A stretch of 7,955 bases of DNA, taken from assembly GCA_018648985.1 (NCBI GenBank), contig JABGOT010000050.1, forward strand, positions 1 to 7,955, written 5' to 3'. Positions 5,676-7,955 of this stretch are shown here, piece after piece (the stretch's first letter is position 1; each line of letters opens with the position of its first letter). A program made the position numbers and the translations under genes. Source of the DNA: Candidatus Ruthturnera sp. Lineage in GTDB: Bacteria > Pseudomonadota > Gammaproteobacteria > PS1 > Pseudothioglobaceae. Below the pieces are notes generated by a model. The model had not been told where the DNA came from and ran no database searches. It saw only the letters and a program-made list of their open reading frames with translations.

Positions 5676-6560
5676 TTAGTCGTATCCTAATGAAGCTAAA
5701 GCGCGCTTGTCATCTGACCAGCCGGTAGAAACTTTAACCCATAATTTAAGGAACACTTTTCTGTCTAAAAAGCCTTCAATGCTTTTGCGTGCTTCCGTGC
5801 CAATGAGTTTTAACATTTCACCTTTATTACCAATCACGATATTTTTTTGTGAAGCTTTATCAACAAAAATACGCGCTGAAATACGTTGCATATTACCGTC
5901 TAATTCGTATTGTTCAATTTCAACCGTTATATCGTAAGGCAACTCATCGGCCAAATGGCGCATGAGTTTTTCACGAATAAACTCAGCCACCACAAATTTT
6001 TCAGATCGATCAGTAATAAAGTCTGGATCAAAAATCATTTCTTGCTCTGGCAAATGTTTTAGGATTAGCTCTCTTAAAGCAGCCGTGTCTTTCTTGCTAA
6101 AAGCTGACAATGGAAACATGTCAGTAGCTTGATATTTTTGCCCGACTTTTTCTAAAAATGGCAACACAGCTTGCGCTGTTTTTAACTTATCAACTTTGTT
6201 AACACACAAAATCACTGGCACATCAACTTGTGATACATGCTCTAATACTCGCGAATCTTCCTTGGTCCATTTGTCCGATTCAACCAACCAAAGAATCATA
6301 TCAACATCTTTCATGCTGGAGCTGGCTGCTCGATTCATATAAGAATTAATGGCTTTTTTATTGCCCATATGAATACCAGGCGTGTCCACAAACACCATTT
6401 GATAATTATCAGCGGTATCAATCGCGTGAATACGGTGGCGTGTGGTTTGTGGACGGTGCGAAGTAATTGACAGCTTTTGCCCAATCAACTCGTTAATAAG
6501 GGTAGATTTACCCACATTAGGGCGGCCAATAACGGCAATAAATCCTGATTGAAAACTCAT
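5676..6560 (-). CDS. era: GTPase Era, 16S rRNA-binding 30S assembly factor
   Basis: Era is an essential Ras-like GTPase that binds the 3' end of 16S rRNA and assists 30S subunit maturation. Starting at ATG 6560 it has 294 residues (E. coli 301). The frame can be extended to a TTG at 6596, but that adds 12 residues lying over the end of rnc, whereas the ATG forms an ATGA overlap with the rnc stop and gives MSFQSGFIAVIGRPNVGKST, the normal N-terminus. GTPase motifs: G1 GRPNVGKST (12-20), G2 TTRHR (39-43), G3 DTPG (59-62), G4 NKVD (121-124), G5 LSAFSKK (151-157). The C-terminal KH domain has the RNA-binding loop IGNKGEM (243-249), preceded by FIREKLMRHLADELPY, also characteristic. There is no Shine-Dalgarno, so translation is likely coupled to rnc. 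Identity is secure. Confidence 0.97.
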   Translation of the reverse strand: MSFQSGFIAVIGRPNVGKSTLINELIGQKLSITSHRPQTTRHRIHAIDTADNYQMVFVDTPGIHMGNKKAINSYMNRAASSSMKDVDMILWLVESDKWTKEDSRVLEHVSQVDVPVILCVNKVDKLKTAQAVLPFLEKVGQKYQATDMFPLSAFSKKDTAALRELILKHLPEQEMIFDPDFITDRSEKFVVAEFIREKLMRHLADELPYDITVEIEQYELDGNMQRISARIFVDKASQKNIVIGNKGEMLKLIGTEARKSIEGFLDRKVFLKLWVKVSTGWSDDKRALASLGYD

Positions 6561-7222
6561 AAGGCGATTAATTTGTCTAATAAAATTTGAGCACAAGACT
6601 GCTCTGCTCTTTTAATACTTTTGGCTGATTGCTCAGTTTGTATTGCTTGATCTTGCAAAACACAGCTTACGGTAAATACGGCGTTATGGTCCTTACCAAC
6701 TGTTTTAACCAGCTCGTAGCTTGGCAAGGTGTTGCTGCGTTTTTGTAGGTATTCTTGTAATTGGGTTTTTGGGTCTTTAAGTGAATCGTTAGGGTTGATT
6801 TCATCTAATAACGTTTGGTATAAATCCAGGATTACAATATTAATTGTTTCAAAATCTGAATCTAAAAACACCGCACCAAATATCGCCTCTACCGCGTCTG
6901 CCTGGATAGATTCACGTCGATAACCGCCACTCTTTAATTCACCAGAGCCTAAAATCAAAATATCAGATAATTCAAGTTTTATAGCCAATTGCGCTAATGT
7001 TTGCCCTCTAACTAAGTGAGATCTTAAACGAGACAATTTACCTTCATCAACATGATCAAAGCGCTTGTAAAGCTCTCGAGAAATCACCACACCCAAAATA
7101 CTATCACCCAAAAACTCTAATCGCTCATTATTGTTCTTACCAACGCTTCGATGCGTTAATGCCAACTTTAACAAGTCAACATCCTTAAACTGGTAATTAA
7201 TTTTTTGCTGTAATTTATCCAT
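6557..7222 (-). CDS. rnc: Ribonuclease III
   Basis: RNase III cleaves double-stranded RNA, processing the rRNA precursor and many mRNA and antisense duplexes. It is a homodimer with a metal-dependent nuclease domain. The protein has 221 residues (E. coli 226). The signature NERLEFLGDSILG (residues 32-44) carries Glu33, Glu36 and Asp40, and the second acidic pair is in ADAVEAIFGAVFLD (Asp109, Glu112), so the catalytic site is complete. The double-stranded RNA-binding domain starts at about residue 150 (DPKTQLQEYLQKR) and ends in SIKRAEQSCAQILLDKL. The basic loop usually written GxGxSKKxAEQ is more divergent here (TEQSAKSIKRAEQ). rnc heads the five-gene minus-strand operon. Its start faces a Cas6-like gene across 74 bases. 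No Shine-Dalgarno is evident. lepB, the common upstream neighbour, is missing from this spot. Confidence 0.97.
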   Translation of the reverse strand: MDKLQQKINYQFKDVDLLKLALTHRSVGKNNNERLEFLGDSILGVVISRELYKRFDHVDEGKLSRLRSHLVRGQTLAQLAIKLELSDILILGSGELKSGGYRRESIQADAVEAIFGAVFLDSDFETINIVILDLYQTLLDEINPNDSLKDPKTQLQEYLQKRSNTLPSYELVKTVGKDHNAVFTVSCVLQDQAIQTEQSAKSIKRAEQSCAQILLDKLIAL

Positions 7223-7254
7223 TACTTGTATTGGGTCTTAATGTGTTTAATGCG

Positions 7255-7277
7255 TTTATAATTAGCGCTATTATAAA
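7255..7277. promoter_or_regulatory. Palindromic divergent promoter region between rnc and the Cas6-like gene
   Basis: The 74-base gap (7223-7296) contains a near-perfect palindrome: TTTATAA (7255-7261) and TAGC (7263-7266) pair with GCTA (7267-7270) and TTATAAA (7271-7277), with one unpaired T at 7262. Each half supplies a consensus -10: TATAAT at 7257-7262 on the plus strand, and TATAAT on the minus strand (7275 down to 7270). Start points would be near 7269 (plus) and 7263 (minus), so the two promoters overlap and would compete. Neither has a convincing -35 at normal spacing, which could mean activator dependence or a wrong guess. A further perfect palindrome TATAAATTTATA lies at 7272-7283. 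Confidence 0.45.
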
Positions 7278-7296
7278 TTTATAGCTCATAATCCTC

Positions 7297-7955
7297 ATGT
7301 TTTGGCAAGAAGATATTAAAGAAGAACATTTTACGCTTCCTGACGATGTGCAAGATGCTGTGTTCAATATTCATTCTAAAGTTCTGCCGATTGATCACGC
7401 CTATTTACTTTCGCAAGCGTTACTAGTTGAATTGCCTTGGTTAGATGAAGTTGACGCTGGTATTCATGATATTAGCGTAGCTGATGGCAATGGCTGGGAG
7501 CAAGACCACGAATCTGGCCTTTACTACCCTTCTAAACGCTCAAAATTAAACATACGCATCCCTAAAGAAAGACTGGGTGACATTCAGTCGCTCTCAGGGA
7601 AAACGCTCGATTTAGGCGAATATCAAGTTAAAGTTGTAAAAACACTAGAGCCCAAACTAATGAGCGACATGCAAATCGTATTTGCCAAATATGTAGCTTG
7701 TGATGAAGACGCCAGCGAAGAGGATTTTTTGCAAACTTCTTTTGATCAACTACAAGCGCTCGGTATTCATCCCAAAAAAATGATGTCTGGCCTAGAAAGA
7801 AAAATCACCACCCCTGGCGGCATTATTCACACACGCTCTTTAATGGTGGCTGACTTACGTAAAGCAGAATCTGTCAAACTACAAGAGCAAGGCATTGGTA
7901 AACATCGCCTATTGGGTTGCGGGTTATTTGTACCGCAAAAAGGCATTGAAAGCGT
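7297..7955 (+). CDS. Cas6/Cmx6-like RAMP-family protein, 3' end cut by window edge
   Basis: The frame from ATG 7297 holds 219 complete codons and is open at the window edge. The sequence resembles, from memory, the family annotated as type I-MYXAN CRISPR-associated Cas6/Cmx6, which also occurs in proteobacterial genomes. Features seen: LPIDHAYLLSQALLVELPWL (residues 30-49), AGIHDISVADGNGW (54-67), SKRSKLNIRIPKERL (79-93), HTRSLMVADL (178-187), and GIGKHRLLGCGLFVPQKG (199-216). The last fits the glycine-rich loop GhGxxxxxGhG of Cas6-type RAMP proteins, endoribonucleases that cut CRISPR precursor RNA. Possible catalytic or RNA-contacting histidines are His34, His57 and His178; which of them act is unknown. 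No CRISPR repeats or other cas genes are visible, and its neighbour is housekeeping rnc, so it may be a solitary RNA-processing enzyme. The protein is probably nearly complete, since family members end soon after this loop. There is no Shine-Dalgarno. Confidence 0.7.
   Translation, partial: MFWQEDIKEEHFTLPDDVQDAVFNIHSKVLPIDHAYLLSQALLVELPWLDEVDAGIHDISVADGNGWEQDHESGLYYPSKRSKLNIRIPKERLGDIQSLSGKTLDLGEYQVKVVKTLEPKLMSDMQIVFAKYVACDEDASEEDFLQTSFDQLQALGIHPKKMMSGLERKITTPGGIIHTRSLMVADLRKAESVKLQEQGIGKHRLLGCGLFVPQKGIES

Noticed and set aside
6561..6596. Longer era beginning at TTG 6596
   Set aside because: It would add 12 residues not found in Era and overlap rnc by 40 bases, while ATG 6560 gives the standard N-terminus and an ATGA overlap.
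7272..7283. Palindrome TATAAATTTATA as a separate regulatory site
   Set aside because: It is pure A+T, so easily produced by base composition. I mention it only as part of the promoter region and do not claim it independently.
7223..7955. Search for CRISPR repeats near the Cas6-like gene
   Set aside because: No spaced direct repeats of CRISPR length are visible anywhere in the window, so no array is reported.

Overview
This A+T-rich window looks like chromosomal core DNA from a gammaproteobacterium. The main argument is the cluster rnc-era-recO-pdxJ-acpS, an order typical of Gammaproteobacteria, together with lepA and a UbiG-type ubiquinone methyltransferase. The low G+C, compact spacing and gene content would fit a marine sulfur-oxidising lineage such as the SUP05/Thioglobus group or its symbiotic relatives. 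That placement is inference from gene content only. I see no tRNA, rRNA, insertion sequence, phage gene or CRISPR array.

Layout. (1) Positions 1-1739, minus strand: lepA (elongation factor 4), running off the left edge and lacking about its last 20 codons. (2) Positions 1784-3419, plus strand: two tandem paralogous thioredoxin-fold peroxidases of the Bcp/PrxQ family, the second overlapping ubiG by ATGA. (3) Positions 3430-3782, plus strand: a strong extended -10 promoter with a perfect 12-bp inverted repeat across its -35 and spacer. It drives a small secreted protein of unknown function, apparently from a leaderless or nearly leaderless mRNA. (4) Positions 7222 down to 3800, minus strand: the rnc-era-recO-pdxJ-acpS operon, with ATGA overlaps at rnc/era and pdxJ/acpS. 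A perfect hairpin fills most of the era-recO gap and contains the likely recO ribosome-binding site. (5) Positions 7297-7955, plus strand: a gene divergent from rnc and cut by the right edge. It encodes a Cas6/Cmx6-like protein with the C-terminal glycine-rich loop of Cas6-type RAMP ribonucleases, with no CRISPR repeats or other cas genes in view.

How the genes fit together. The minus-strand operon combines RNA processing and ribosome maturation (RNase III, Era), recombinational repair (RecO), vitamin B6 synthesis (PdxJ) and activation of acyl carrier protein (AcpS). LepA also acts on the ribosome. In many gammaproteobacteria lepA and lepB sit directly upstream of rnc. Here lepA lies elsewhere in the window and lepB is absent from it, so the ancestral cluster has been split. 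The plus-strand block pairs peroxide detoxification with ubiquinone synthesis, consistent with respiratory oxidative metabolism.

Most worth a second look are the orphan Cas6-like gene that shares a palindromic promoter region with rnc, the diverged second peroxiredoxin, the leaderless small-protein promoter with its operator-like palindrome, and the hairpin that may hide the recO ribosome-binding site.
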